From CAUYUA01 sp963575675 (GTDB lineage: Bacteria; Pseudomonadota; Alphaproteobacteria; Azospirillales; Azospirillaceae): DNA of 29,638 nucleotides. Below the pieces are notes generated by a model. The model did no database searches. It had not been told where the DNA came from and saw only the letters and a program-made list of their open reading frames with translations. This document shows, in pieces, positions 1 to 7,715 of the stretch. The position numbers were made by a program, and so were the translations under genes. Location: positions 1-29,638 of the forward strand of contig CAUYUA010000226.1 in the NCBI GenBank assembly GCA_963575675.1, read 5' to 3'. The stretch's first letter is position 1. Each line of letters opens with the position of its first letter.

Positions 1-547
1 AACCGAACCTTGGCGGCGGCGCGTTCTCAAGCCGAAAGAGAGTGGCGGGGTGTTGGTCCGGTCGTGCGTTCCGGGAAAAGGAGGGGGGGAAGGGGAGAAC
101 AGGCAGGAAAAAAAGGAGAGAGAAAGGGAGGCGAGAAAAGCCAGAAAAAGGGAGGGGGCGTCACCAACGCGGGCCGAATGAATAGCGTCTGAATAGAATC
201 AACAAGATACAAAAATTCCGAGATTAATTTAAGATATGCTCCGTTCATTCGAAAATCCAAAAATGCCGGAATAGAGATAAAAGATAAGAGGCAAAGATCA
301 AGGGGCAATAGTCAAGGAAGCGATACGGAGCGAAAAAGGGACGAAGGAAGAGAAAAAGGAGACCGAAAGAAAGAAAAAGAAGGCAAAAGACCAGGGCTCT
401 GCCCTGGACCCGCCAAAGGCCGGGAGGCATTTGGAAACCATGACTTGGAGACTGTGATAACCAAAAGTGCGGGGGCCTTTTTAATTCGGAGAAACCGAAA
501 AAAAAGCGCCGATAAGTTTTTTCCGATTAACGATATTTTGGATCCTC
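1..547. other. Gene-free purine-rich low-complexity region
   Basis: No convincing gene is present. The top strand is strongly purine-biased at about 70-170 and 320-390, with long runs of G and A broken by few pyrimidines. The short reading frames here translate into Lys/Arg/Gly/Glu-rich or Phe/Leu/Pro-rich low-complexity peptides, as expected by chance from such composition. A dispersed palindromic repeat occupies about 391-500. The region lies downstream of the minus-strand gene that ends at 548. Whether the tract has a role, for example as a strand-asymmetric spacer, cannot be judged from sequence. Confidence 0.6.
391..500 (+). repeat. Dispersed palindromic repeat, copy 1
   Basis: Two adjacent hairpins are visible: CCAGGGC-TCT-GCCCTGG (391-407), then CCAAAGGC (413-420) and GCATTTGG (427-434) around a CGGGAG loop, with one mismatch. 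They are followed by the core CATGACTTGGAG (439-450) and a less conserved tail. The same order of elements occurs at 6731-6840, and the core recurs at 6932. This arrangement resembles REP/BIME-type intergenic palindromes. It sits downstream of the gene ending at 548 and could also act on the 3' end of that transcript, though no T-tract supports a classical terminator on that strand. Confidence 0.65.
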
Positions 548-1522
548 CTAATCCCCCCCCCCTCCCCCACCCCCCCCACACCCGCCGCCACAACCACTTC
601 CCCCACCATCACTTCCTCCACTGTCGCCGCCGCTCACACCACCACTGTCATCGCCACTGGAAAAGGATGAAAACGAAGTCCCCGGATGAGATGGCTCAGA
701 AAACATTTCCACCAAAGGAAACAGCGTTGCCGGAAGCATCGTCAACCCAAAAATCGCAATAATGGCCGTGATCTCGTCTGTGGTTCCACCACCAGGTTGC
801 AACTCCCCCCTTCGCATACGCTGACGAGCATCGTAAAACAACGTCTCAACACTTTCTAAATACTCTTTTTTACGTCGAGAGCCCACATTTGCTCTTAAAC
901 GACACGCAATAAAAGTTGCAACAAGCGTTAAAAGAATTAGAAATTCAACTTTCGCGCGTCCATGAGCAAAAGCTTGCCACAGCCGCAACCCAGAGACCGT
1001 CCATAAGACGATTATCGTCTCCCACATAACCACGCGCGCGTCTTTTTCCTGCGCGCGACTCATTAATAACCCATCTTCAACTAAGCGTTCACGAAGTTGA
1101 GAACAAGCTTCTACGAAAACAGCATCCTTAATCGCTTTCTGTGGAGACTTGGGAATTGCAAAATATTTCAGAGTCTCCCGCTCCAAGGAATGCTTCAAAT
1201 CAGATACAGAAGCCTGCTCAACGGCAATCAACTTCGCCTGTGGACAATACGCCGCCTCTTTGTCTTCCTGCGCTAACAACCCCCGATCCCACAACGAGAA
1301 AATAGAGATACGAACAGCCTCCCCCACGCCGCCGCGCAGATAGGCGATGCGGTAAGGGTCTTTCGCCACAAGGCCAACCGGAGGAAAATAACGAATCGCC
1401 GCGTTCTCTCCACGCCGATGCACAAAATACTGCCGCAACAACACAGCAATAGAGAGAGCAATGAAAAAAATTAAAAACTCAGGCCCCTTGAGAAAAAAGG
1501 GAAAAAACGCATCAAACAACAT
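548..1522 (-). CDS. TIGR04222-type membrane protein with Gly/Cys-rich tail
   Basis: This 324-residue protein has an N-terminal membrane helix (about residues 8-30). A soluble segment follows with the motif DPYRIAYLRGG and then SLWDRGLL, the signature I associate with TIGR04222 membrane proteins of unknown function. Two more hydrophobic stretches lie near 166-210 and a third near 250-270. The last 45 or so residues are low complexity, Ser/Asp/Gly giving way to almost pure Gly with two Cys, encoded by C-runs on the plus strand at 555-590. Such a glycine/cysteine tail is typical of the family. The start is supported by TAGGAG seven bases upstream of the ATG. It may share a transcript with the protease gene ending 85 bp upstream of it, but this is not certain. 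Function is unknown. Confidence 0.75.
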   Translation of the reverse strand: MLFDAFFPFFLKGPEFLIFFIALSIAVLLRQYFVHRRGENAAIRYFPPVGLVAKDPYRIAYLRGGVGEAVRISIFSLWDRGLLAQEDKEAAYCPQAKLIAVEQASVSDLKHSLERETLKYFAIPKSPQKAIKDAVFVEACSQLRERLVEDGLLMSRAQEKDARVVMWETIIVLWTVSGLRLWQAFAHGRAKVEFLILLTLVATFIACRLRANVGSRRKKEYLESVETLFYDARQRMRRGELQPGGGTTDEITAIIAIFGLTMLPATLFPLVEMFSEPSHPGTSFSSFSSGDDSGGVSGGDSGGSDGGGSGCGGGCGGGGGGGGD

Positions 1523-1607
1523 ATCAACTCCTACAAATAAAAGGAAGAAAACAAAACAGATTCGCTAAACACATGAAATACATGAGGTCATTATTCTAGA
1601 ACTACTT

Positions 1608-3092
1608 TTACCCCCTAAAGTTGTTGGTGAATACTTGATCGCCACGCCGCACAGTGATCGCCCAAGTTCGCGAGGTCTGACGCAACGCCGCCAATAAATC
1701 CCGCACAGTTCCAATCTCTCGTTCATTCACCCGTAAAATTAAATCCCCCGCTCGATACCCAAGCTGCGCGGCAATGCTGCGGCTATCCATCTCCAAAATC
1801 ACCACGCCTTGCGGCGTCCCCTGAAAATCAATCTCGTCCGCCAAAGCCGGAGATAAATTCGCCACCGTCGCCCCCAACAACGGACTGCGACTTGTCACCG
1901 GAGACGCCTCGCGTGGCGGCGTCTCCGGCGCTCTCACCAAAGAAAACCGCACCTCCCGCGCAACCCCGTTCCGCACCGTGGTCAACACGGCCTCCGAACC
2001 AACTTGGGCCGTGGCGGCGCGAAAACGCATAGACTCAGGATCATCAATGGTGTGACCATTCAACGTCAGCACGACATCTCCGACGCGCAACCCAGCCCTG
2101 GCGGCAGGACTACGCGCATCAACCGCTTTTACAAGAACGCCTTCCGGTCGCGACAACCCCAACGAATTCGCTAGTTCAGCGTTAATCGCCTGAGATGTGA
2201 TCCCAAGCCAAGGACGCACCAATTTTCCACCCGTGGTGGCGGAAGCCTCAAGCACGGCGCGCGCCATATTCGAAGGAATGGCGAAACCAATTCCAACAGA
2301 ACCGCCGCTGCGAGAAAAAATCGCCGTGTTAATGCCGGCAAGCCGCCCATCCATGCTGATTAAAGCGCCGCCGGAGTTTCCGGGATTAATTGCAGCGTCA
2401 GTCTGAATAAAGAAGCTGTAATCGGAAATCCCCACCGCCGTTCGAGCAACCGCCGAAACAATGCCCATAGTAACGGTTTGGCCAACCCCAAACGGATTGC
2501 CGATCGCCAAAACCAAATCTCCGACCTGCAATTCATCACTGTCCATGAAATCAAGCGTAGACAATGGCTCGCCGCCAGGATCAATCTGCAAAACCGCCAA
2601 ATCAATGCGCTCATCAGCCTTAATCACGCGCGCTTCGAATTCGCGCTTATCCGCAAGCACAACCGTGATTTCGTCGCTGTCCTTGATGACATGGGCGTTG
2701 GTGAGTATCACGCCGCTCGAACGCACGATCACGCCCGATCCCAACGAGTTCTGCACCCGCGCGCGCGGAGCGCCAAACGGCGATTCGCCACCGAAGAATT
2801 GACGAAACACCGGATCGTCAAAAAACAATCCCATCGGGCGCTCGCGAACCACTTTGCGCGTGAAAATGTTCACCACCGCCGGAGCGGCGCGCTTCACCAA
2901 CGGCGCAAACGACCAAGTGATTTGCTCGCGACTCTCAGGAATGCGCCGGTCTTGTCCAAACGCATCCTCCGGCTGAGCGCTGATCAACAGCGCAAGGAAT
3001 AAGGCTCTCACAGAAAGCCAAGCGACAAGAAACCGGCGCGTTCTCGCCGCCGAACGGTCGACTCGAACGCCATTCACAAGAGTTTTGCACAT
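1608..3092 (-). CDS. degP: HtrA/Do-family periplasmic serine protease
   Basis: This is an envelope quality-control protease of about 494 residues that degrades or holds misfolded periplasmic proteins. From the chosen start, an Arg-rich N-region and hydrophobic core (about residues 20-40, ending in AFG) form a signal peptide. The trypsin-like domain carries the catalytic triad His134 (TNAHV), Asp164 (RIDLAVL) and Ser240 (GNSGGAL). Two PDZ domains follow, at about 290-385 and 400-490, as in the DegP/DegQ/MucD group. The ATG at 3092 was chosen because GGAAG lies eight bases upstream and it puts the signal peptide near the N-terminus. An upstream in-frame ATG at 3107 has a weaker site. The gene lies 101 bp after the ketosynthase on the same strand, possibly co-transcribed with the lipid A genes. 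Whether it is DegP, DegQ or MucD cannot be settled from sequence alone. Confidence 0.93.
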   Translation of the reverse strand: MCKTLVNGVRVDRSAARTRRFLVAWLSVRALFLALLISAQPEDAFGQDRRIPESREQITWSFAPLVKRAAPAVVNIFTRKVVRERPMGLFFDDPVFRQFFGGESPFGAPRARVQNSLGSGVIVRSSGVILTNAHVIKDSDEITVVLADKREFEARVIKADERIDLAVLQIDPGGEPLSTLDFMDSDELQVGDLVLAIGNPFGVGQTVTMGIVSAVARTAVGISDYSFFIQTDAAINPGNSGGALISMDGRLAGINTAIFSRSGGSVGIGFAIPSNMARAVLEASATTGGKLVRPWLGITSQAINAELANSLGLSRPEGVLVKAVDARSPAARAGLRVGDVVLTLNGHTIDDPESMRFRAATAQVGSEAVLTTVRNGVAREVRFSLVRAPETPPREASPVTSRSPLLGATVANLSPALADEIDFQGTPQGVVILEMDSRSIAAQLGYRAGDLILRVNEREIGTVRDLLAALRQTSRTWAITVRRGDQVFTNNFRG

Positions 3093-3193
3093 GACGACCA
3101 CTTCCATGGACAACAACTTCGTGAGCGGGACACAAGAAGAAAACGCCTGAGAAATTGAAGAAAAACGATCAAGACAGAACCTCAGCCGCCAAA

Positions 3194-4441
3194 TCAAGAC
3201 GCCGCCAAATCCCCCTCGAAACGCCGAAAAGCCAACACGGCGTTCAAACCACCGAAAGCGAAGGAATTCGACAAAGCGGCGCGAAGAGGCGCCTGTCGCG
3301 CGACATTCGGCACATAATCAAGATCGCAGTCGGGATCCCGTTCGAGGTAATTTATTGTCGGAGGCGCAACGCCTTCGGACAACGCCAAACACGTCGCAAC
3401 CGCCTCAAGCGCGCCCGCCGCGCCAAGACAATGACCAAACATCGATTTGGAAGAAGACACCATCAACCGACCGGCGCGCTCCCCGAAGACTCGACGCAAG
3501 GCGCGCGTCTCCGTGACGTCGTTGACTGCGGTGCCGGTGCCGTGCGCGTTGATGTAATCAAAGGCGTCAAGAGACAACCCGGAATCACGCACCGCGCCGC
3601 TAATCGCGCGCGCCGCGCCGCCAACATCCGGAGCCGTAATGTCGCGCGCGTCGGATGACATGCCGAACCCGATGATCTCGGCCAAAATACGCGCGCCGCG
3701 CCGACGAGCGCCATCAAGCGTCTCTAAAACGAGAACCGCCGCCCCTTCTCCCAATGTCAACCCCGAACGTCCTTTAGAAAAGGGGCGACACACATCCGAG
3801 GCCAACACACGCATAGCCTCCCAACTCTTTATCGGCCCGAAATGAATACACGCCTCTGCGCCGCCGGTCACAGCGATGGGAACCGCGCCGCTGCGCACCA
3901 TATGGAATGCTTGCCCAACCGCATGAGTCGCCGAGGCGCACGCGCTGGCGATCACAAAAGCAGGCCCCATAAGTCCGTGCTCCATAGTGATGTGACTGGC
4001 GGGAGCATTGAGCATCAAACGTGGAACGGTAAACGGATGTATCCTCTGCTGAGGCGTTCCATAAAGACGTTTGTAGCTTTCATCGGTCGTCTCCATGCCG
4101 CCGACGCCAACGCCGATGATCGTGGCGACTCGCTCGGCGATCGGACCGAGACCGTCCTCATCTTTGGTGAAATCAATTCCGGCTTGACCAATCGCCTGGC
4201 GAGAAGCGACAACCGCCAATTGAGAAACGCGATCCATCAAACCAAGCCGCTTAGCGTCGAAATGCGCGACCGAGTTGTAATCGCGCGCCTCCGCCGCAAC
4301 TTTCACATTCAGTCGTTCGGTGGGAATGCCCGTAATCGGACCAATTCCGGGCCGTCCCTCAGATAAAGACTCCCAGAATGTCGAAAGCGAGATTCCGATC
4401 GCGGAAACAACCCCTAATCCGGTGACGACAACTCTGTTCAC
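3194..4441 (-). CDS. fabF: Beta-ketoacyl-ACP synthase (FabF/KAS II type)
   Basis: This enzyme condenses malonyl-ACP with an acyl-ACP, elongating a fatty acyl chain by two carbons in the cytoplasm. The thiolase-fold Cys-His-His triad is complete: Cys168 in SACASATHA, His300 in NAHGTGTAVND and His337 in SMFGHCLGAAGA, with Lys332 just before it. The protein is about 415 residues, normal for FabF. I chose the GTG at 4441 because the product then begins NRVVVTGLGVVSAIG, like family members, and GGAAGG lies nine bases upstream. A TTG at 4483 would extend it by 14 residues. It follows the small ACP gene and lpxD on the same strand. This suggests a pathway-specific synthase, perhaps for a lipid A or other glycolipid acyl chain, rather than the housekeeping FabF. 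That specialised role is inferred from context only. Confidence 0.92.
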   Translation of the reverse strand: MNRVVVTGLGVVSAIGISLSTFWESLSEGRPGIGPITGIPTERLNVKVAAEARDYNSVAHFDAKRLGLMDRVSQLAVVASRQAIGQAGIDFTKDEDGLGPIAERVATIIGVGVGGMETTDESYKRLYGTPQQRIHPFTVPRLMLNAPASHITMEHGLMGPAFVIASACASATHAVGQAFHMVRSGAVPIAVTGGAEACIHFGPIKSWEAMRVLASDVCRPFSKGRSGLTLGEGAAVLVLETLDGARRRGARILAEIIGFGMSSDARDITAPDVGGAARAISGAVRDSGLSLDAFDYINAHGTGTAVNDVTETRALRRVFGERAGRLMVSSSKSMFGHCLGAAGALEAVATCLALSEGVAPPTINYLERDPDCDLDYVPNVARQAPLRAALSNSFAFGGLNAVLAFRRFEGDLAAS

Positions 4442-4523
4442 GCGCTTCAACCTTCCGTCTTTAGCGACGCCTGCTGAGTTCAACGCTCCTCAAACGGGCT
4501 CGCACACGATGGATTTAAGCATT

Positions 4524-4775
4524 TCAAGATTTGGCCGCAACCAATTTCTCAACAGCGGCGGCAATCTCGCCGATGGTCTCGAAGTTAAGCTTAGAAGAAT
4601 TGGCGTTGAAGGGAATTTGAATATCAAACGTCTCTTCAAGAGCAAACACTATCTCCACCACATCCAAAGAAGCAATGCCGATATCCGTCAATCGCGCGGA
4701 AGGCTCCAGTTTATCAGCATCGACTGTCGCTTTGCTTTTGATGATGGAAATGACTTTTTCCAACGTGTCCGTCAT
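4524..4775 (-). CDS. Acyl carrier protein
   Basis: This 83-residue acidic four-helix acyl carrier protein carries growing acyl chains as thioesters on a 4'-phosphopantetheine arm. The attachment site is Ser36 in GIASLDVVEIVFALEE. The usual Asp before the serine (DSL in housekeeping AcpP) is Ala here, which suggests a specialised rather than general ACP. The length and the C-terminal helix are otherwise normal. AGAGGG a few bases upstream supports the ATG. It lies between lpxD (25 bp gap) and the ketosynthase (82 bp gap), so it probably serves as the carrier for those two enzymes. It does not closely resemble the long AcpXL used for very-long-chain lipid A acyl groups in rhizobia. Confidence 0.92.
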   Translation of the reverse strand: MTDTLEKVISIIKSKATVDADKLEPSARLTDIGIASLDVVEIVFALEETFDIQIPFNANSSKLNFETIGEIAAAVEKLVAAKS

Positions 4776-4800
4776 ATCAACCCTCTTTGTGTTCGGACGA

Positions 4801-5880
4801 TCACTTGCTTTCGATCGCCTTAACTTTGTTCTTTAAAGCCTCAACATCCGCAAACAGAGACTTCAACCGATTGAGCCGCATAATCTGCTCAAAGAATCGC
4901 CCACGCTCGACCGCCGGCGTTCCCGCCACAACGGTCTTAGGCGCAACGGCGCTCCCCACCCCCGACATAGCCGCCACAACGGCGTCATCGCCAATGTGAA
5001 CATGATCGGCCACGGCGACTCGCCCAGCCAAAACCACACGATTGCCAACGACTGCGCTGCCTGCGATTCCCACTTGACCGCACAACATACAGTTGTCGCC
5101 AATAACAACATTATGGCCGATCTGAACCAGATTATCGATTTTGGTGTTGTTGCCGATCCGCGTCACGCTAACCGTTCCGCGATCCACTGCGGAATTGGCT
5201 CCGATTTCAACATCATGACCGATGATTACGGTTCCAATCGAGTTAATTCGATAGATCGCCGTATTGACGGCGCCGACTCGACCGGAAGATTTGGCGGTCT
5301 CCACGCTGCCCGGCTCGGGCGTAACAAAGCTGAAGCCATCGGCGCCCAAGCTTACATTATGGTGAAGAATCACACGATCGCCAATTTCGACCCGATCGCC
5401 AATCCGAACTCCGGGATGAATTAGCCCATCGGAACCTACGCGCGCGTCGGCGCCGATTGAGACATGCGACATAATTCTGGTTCGGTCGCCAATGACGACG
5501 CCGGGGCCAATCACCACAAACGGCCCGATCGCAACATCGGCGCCCAAACGCGCTTCCGGAGAAATCACAGCGGTGGGATGCACGCCGAAGTCAACATGAA
5601 CAGGGCGATCAAACAATCGCAACAACGCTCCCATCGCCCAACGAGGACGCTCCACCACCAAACACCCGTCCAGCCGCCCATCCGGAATCTCCATCCGGGA
5701 CGAGACCACAGCCGCGCGCGCTGAAGACGCCAGTAAAGCCCCAAGCAGCGACTTGTCCATCGCCAAGACCAAATCTTCAGAAGACTGGGCATCGGCCGGA
5801 TGAACCACGCGGTGAATCTCCAAGGCGCCGTCCCCCACCAGGCGCGCCCCTAGAACGTCGGCGATCTCGCTTAATTTCAT
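4801..5880 (-). CDS. lpxD: UDP-3-O-acylglucosamine N-acyltransferase LpxD
   Basis: This is the third enzyme of lipid A synthesis. It transfers a 3-hydroxyacyl chain from ACP to the 2-amino group of UDP-3-O-acylglucosamine. From the chosen ATG (MKLSEIADVLG, the usual family start) it has about 359 residues. The N-terminal uridine-binding domain spans about 1-100 (GDG, VVHPADAQ). It is followed by a left-handed beta-helix of hexapeptide repeats (IGPFVVIGPGVVIGD and later turns). The likely catalytic base is His256 in VQIGHNVVIGDN, matching E. coli His239, and the C-terminus is helical. The frame is open upstream to a GTG at 5946, but those residues do not look like LpxD. The usual partners bamA, fabZ, lpxA and lpxB are absent; an ACP and a ketosynthase follow instead. 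It may therefore be a second or relocated LpxD. Confidence 0.93.
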   Translation of the reverse strand: MKLSEIADVLGARLVGDGALEIHRVVHPADAQSSEDLVLAMDKSLLGALLASSARAAVVSSRMEIPDGRLDGCLVVERPRWAMGALLRLFDRPVHVDFGVHPTAVISPEARLGADVAIGPFVVIGPGVVIGDRTRIMSHVSIGADARVGSDGLIHPGVRIGDRVEIGDRVILHHNVSLGADGFSFVTPEPGSVETAKSSGRVGAVNTAIYRINSIGTVIIGHDVEIGANSAVDRGTVSVTRIGNNTKIDNLVQIGHNVVIGDNCMLCGQVGIAGSAVVGNRVVLAGRVAVADHVHIGDDAVVAAMSGVGSAVAPKTVVAGTPAVERGRFFEQIMRLNRLKSLFADVEALKNKVKAIESK

Positions 5881-6264
5881 AGGAAACCCAACTGAAAACC
5901 AGAGATCAAAGACCATGAAACATGGCCCACAGAAAACCGCTCGCACGATAGCACAGCGATCACTCCAACGCGAACGCCATGTTGCCCCAGAGCAATTGCA
6001 TTACAAAATTGACATATCAAAAGGTTACGTCGCCCGCCACAGAGAGCGGCGGTAAAAAAACACGATCCATGATCTGTGTTTTATCCCACGAATCCTTCCG
6101 TTCTATAATATGCCCGTTTTATAATATGATTCTTTTTATCTTACCCTGATCACTCGATCATTCATGTTTTTTTAACTCTTTTAGAATAATCTAAGGCTCA
6201 TACCGTAGCGTGCGCTCTTTATTCCACCTTCAACTATCCCTTCCATCCAACAAAGGCTTTGCCC
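5881..6264. promoter_or_regulatory. Divergent AT-rich promoter region (lpxD / hemerythrin)
   Basis: This 384-bp gap separates lpxD (minus) from the hemerythrin gene (plus) and must hold promoters for both directions. Two perfect TATAAT hexamers, each extended to TATAATATG, occur 16 bp apart on the plus strand at 6104-6109 and 6120-6125. Both are plausible -10 boxes for the hemerythrin gene, though no good -35 TTGACA is evident. A short dyad TGATC-actc-GATCA lies at 6147-6160, just downstream, where an operator might be. These are motif matches only. Confidence 0.4.
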
Positions 6265-6672
6265 GTGTTCTTTGCTTGGAATCCATCTCTGTCGGTTGGT
6301 CATCCTGACCTAGATAGCGACCATCGGAAGCTAATTGCCATTGTGAACACATTATGGGATTCAGTTGAGCAACACCCCACTTCAAACGCTGTCAGCGGCG
6401 CTCTTTCAGAACTGGCGGAATACACAGCCTATCACTTCGACCGCGAAGAGTATGCGATGAGGCGTCATTGCTTTCCCAACACCGACAAGCACATTGATGA
6501 CCACAATGAATTAATTAATCGCCTTGGAGCCCTCATTCATCTTTACGAGAGAGGGCAAACTGAAATCACCGTAGAAACCATGGATTTTATGCGCCACTGG
6601 CTGATGGATCACTTTACGAAAACCGATCTCACTCTGGGGCAGTTTCTAAAACAAATCGGCGCGATACTTTAG
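6265..6672 (+). CDS. Bacteriohemerythrin
   Basis: This small cytoplasmic di-iron protein of about 135 residues binds O2 reversibly and is used for oxygen sensing, storage or delivery. All seven iron ligands of the four-helix bundle are present. Numbered from the TTG at 6259 they are His22 (DSDHRKL), His59 and Glu63 (YHFDREE), His78 and His82 (HIDDH), and His118 and Asp123 (DHFTKTD). No ATG is available. I prefer the GTG at 6265 because AAAGG lies eight bases upstream, whereas for the TTG at 6259 that site would be only two bases away. It is transcribed alone, divergently from lpxD and convergently with a MarR-type gene. A partner such as a chemoreceptor or methane/oxygen enzyme cannot be assigned. 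Confidence 0.93.
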   Translation: MFFAWNPSLSVGHPDLDSDHRKLIAIVNTLWDSVEQHPTSNAVSGALSELAEYTAYHFDREEYAMRRHCFPNTDKHIDDHNELINRLGALIHLYERGQTEITVETMDFMRHWLMDHFTKTDLTLGQFLKQIGAIL

Positions 6673-6730
6673 AGTGTATTCCGTCCAATCGAGAACCCGA
6701 AAGAACCTCCAAAGGAATCGGGAAAGAAAT

Positions 6731-6840
6731 CGGGGCTCCGCCCTCGACCCGCCAAAGGCCGGGAGGCCTTTGGGAACCATGACTTGGAGTTTGTAGCGAC
6801 CGAATGAGTGTGGACCGTTTCAATTCGGGAAGGCCACATG
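6731..6840 (+). repeat. Dispersed palindromic repeat, copy 2
   Basis: This is the best-preserved copy. It has GGGC-TCC-GCCC (6733-6743), then a perfect 8-bp stem CCAAAGGC (6752-6759) and GCCTTTGG (6766-6773) around the loop CGGGAG, then the core CATGACTTGGAG (6778-6789) and a diverged tail. Order and spacing match the copy at 391-500, about 6.3 kb away in unrelated intergenic DNA. Confidence 0.7.
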
Positions 6841-6870
6841 TTTCTCGGGGTCTCAACCGCTCGCGCCTTC

Positions 6871-6990
6871 GGACTGTCACAATCTCCAAATCACAGTTTC
6901 AAAAAAACCTCCCGGCTTCCAGCAGAGAAATCATGACTTGGAGATTGTAACGACCGAAAGCGCGAGGATTATTTCAACTTAGTGAGTCCG
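6871..6990 (+). repeat. Dispersed repeat, inverted pair of cores (copy 3)
   Basis: A forward core at 6932-6960 (CATGACTTGGAGATTGTAACG) is preceded at 6879-6893 by its near-perfect inverse complement (ACAATCTCCAAATCA, one mismatch in 15). The two could fold into a 15-bp stem with a 40-base loop. The intervening CCTCCCGGC (6908-6916) is the complement of the GCCGGGAGG part of the hairpin module. The copy is therefore a rearranged mosaic of the same element. Confidence 0.55.
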
Positions 6991-7041
6991 CAAGAAAATT
7001 CTTAAGGTTTCGGACGCCGCGCCGTCAACGCATGAAATCAC

Positions 7042-7551
7042 TTACAAAGCAACCACATGCTCCTGAGCATCAAAATCCGCGCGCATTCCCCGAGCCGCCT
7101 CACGGCGTTCTTCAGCCTTTGAACGCCGCCGATTTTTTTCCAACAAACTGACCAACAACACCTCCAGCGCCGTCGCCAACGCCACTTGCTGATCGTCGGG
7201 CAAACGCCCCAAAGCTTCGGACATCACGCTCCGAGGGTCGCGCTGCAATAGCGCCATTCCCGACGGCGTCACCGAAATAATGTCGGCGCGCTTGTTGGCT
7301 GGATTCGGAGAACGCGCCAACAGCTCCTTGTCTACCAAAGTGCGAACTGTGCGCGCTACGGGCCCCAAACTCATACCCTGAAAGCGAGCCAAGGCCGCAG
7401 TCGTTTTTCCCGATGGAGGAGCATCTGCAAAAAACCGCAAAGCAGTCCACTGCGCAGGATACAATCCTTCCGCATAACCGGAAGAATGCACCAGACGAGA
7501 GGTTTGTTCGATCAATGCGGCAATGCCTGCGGAGGAAATCGTCGTTTGCAT
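7042..7551 (-). CDS. MarR-family winged-helix transcriptional regulator
   Basis: This 169-residue protein has the MarR layout: an N-terminal dimerisation helix, then a winged helix-turn-helix at about residues 30-105. The section LYPAQWTALRFFADA matches the start of the DNA-binding domain, GPVARTVRTLVDKELLAR the recognition helix, and ANKRADIISVTPSG the wing. A C-terminal helix follows, ending in a charged tail rich in Arg, Glu and Ala (about 140-160) that is longer than usual. The ATG at 7551 is preceded by TAGGA about eight bases away. It lies downstream of purK on the same strand with a 164-bp gap, so it probably has its own promoter. Its ligand and targets are unknown. Confidence 0.85.
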   Translation of the reverse strand: MQTTISSAGIAALIEQTSRLVHSSGYAEGLYPAQWTALRFFADAPPSGKTTAALARFQGMSLGPVARTVRTLVDKELLARSPNPANKRADIISVTPSGMALLQRDPRSVMSEALGRLPDDQQVALATALEVLLVSLLEKNRRRSKAEERREAARGMRADFDAQEHVVAL

Positions 7552-7715
7552 GGTGACATCCTAGCTGGCTTAAGAGAAACGCCAGCGTCGTTTGAGACTC
7601 GTTTCACAAAAACAATGCACATGCGTGCGAAGCCGCCCAAAGCAACGCAGCGAACTCATGAGCAATCTTCCACGGGCAATTCAACCCATGGTTCGCAGAA
7701 GAACGCCTCGCCCTT

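Larger units (their letters stand above)
6673..7041. other. Intergenic region filled with dispersed-repeat copies
   Basis: This gap lies between the convergent 3' ends of the hemerythrin and MarR-like genes and contains no gene. It consists largely of repeat DNA: a hairpin-rich copy at 6731-6840 and an inverted pair of core sequences at 6871-6990. The hairpins could serve as bidirectional transcript ends, but none is followed by a convincing T-tract. Confidence 0.55.

Noticed and set aside
3155..4366. Plus-strand frames of 167 and 174 codons over the protease and ketosynthase genes
   Set aside because: They are antisense to clear enzyme genes with complete catalytic motifs, and their products are low-quality Arg/Asn/His-rich sequences.
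6752..6773. Rho-independent terminator for the hemerythrin gene
   Set aside because: The stem is good, but no run of T follows on the plus strand and the same structure recurs elsewhere, so it is better explained as a dispersed repeat.
391..6990. CRISPR array
   Set aside because: The repeats are few, long, internally palindromic and widely separated, without regular spacers or cas genes.
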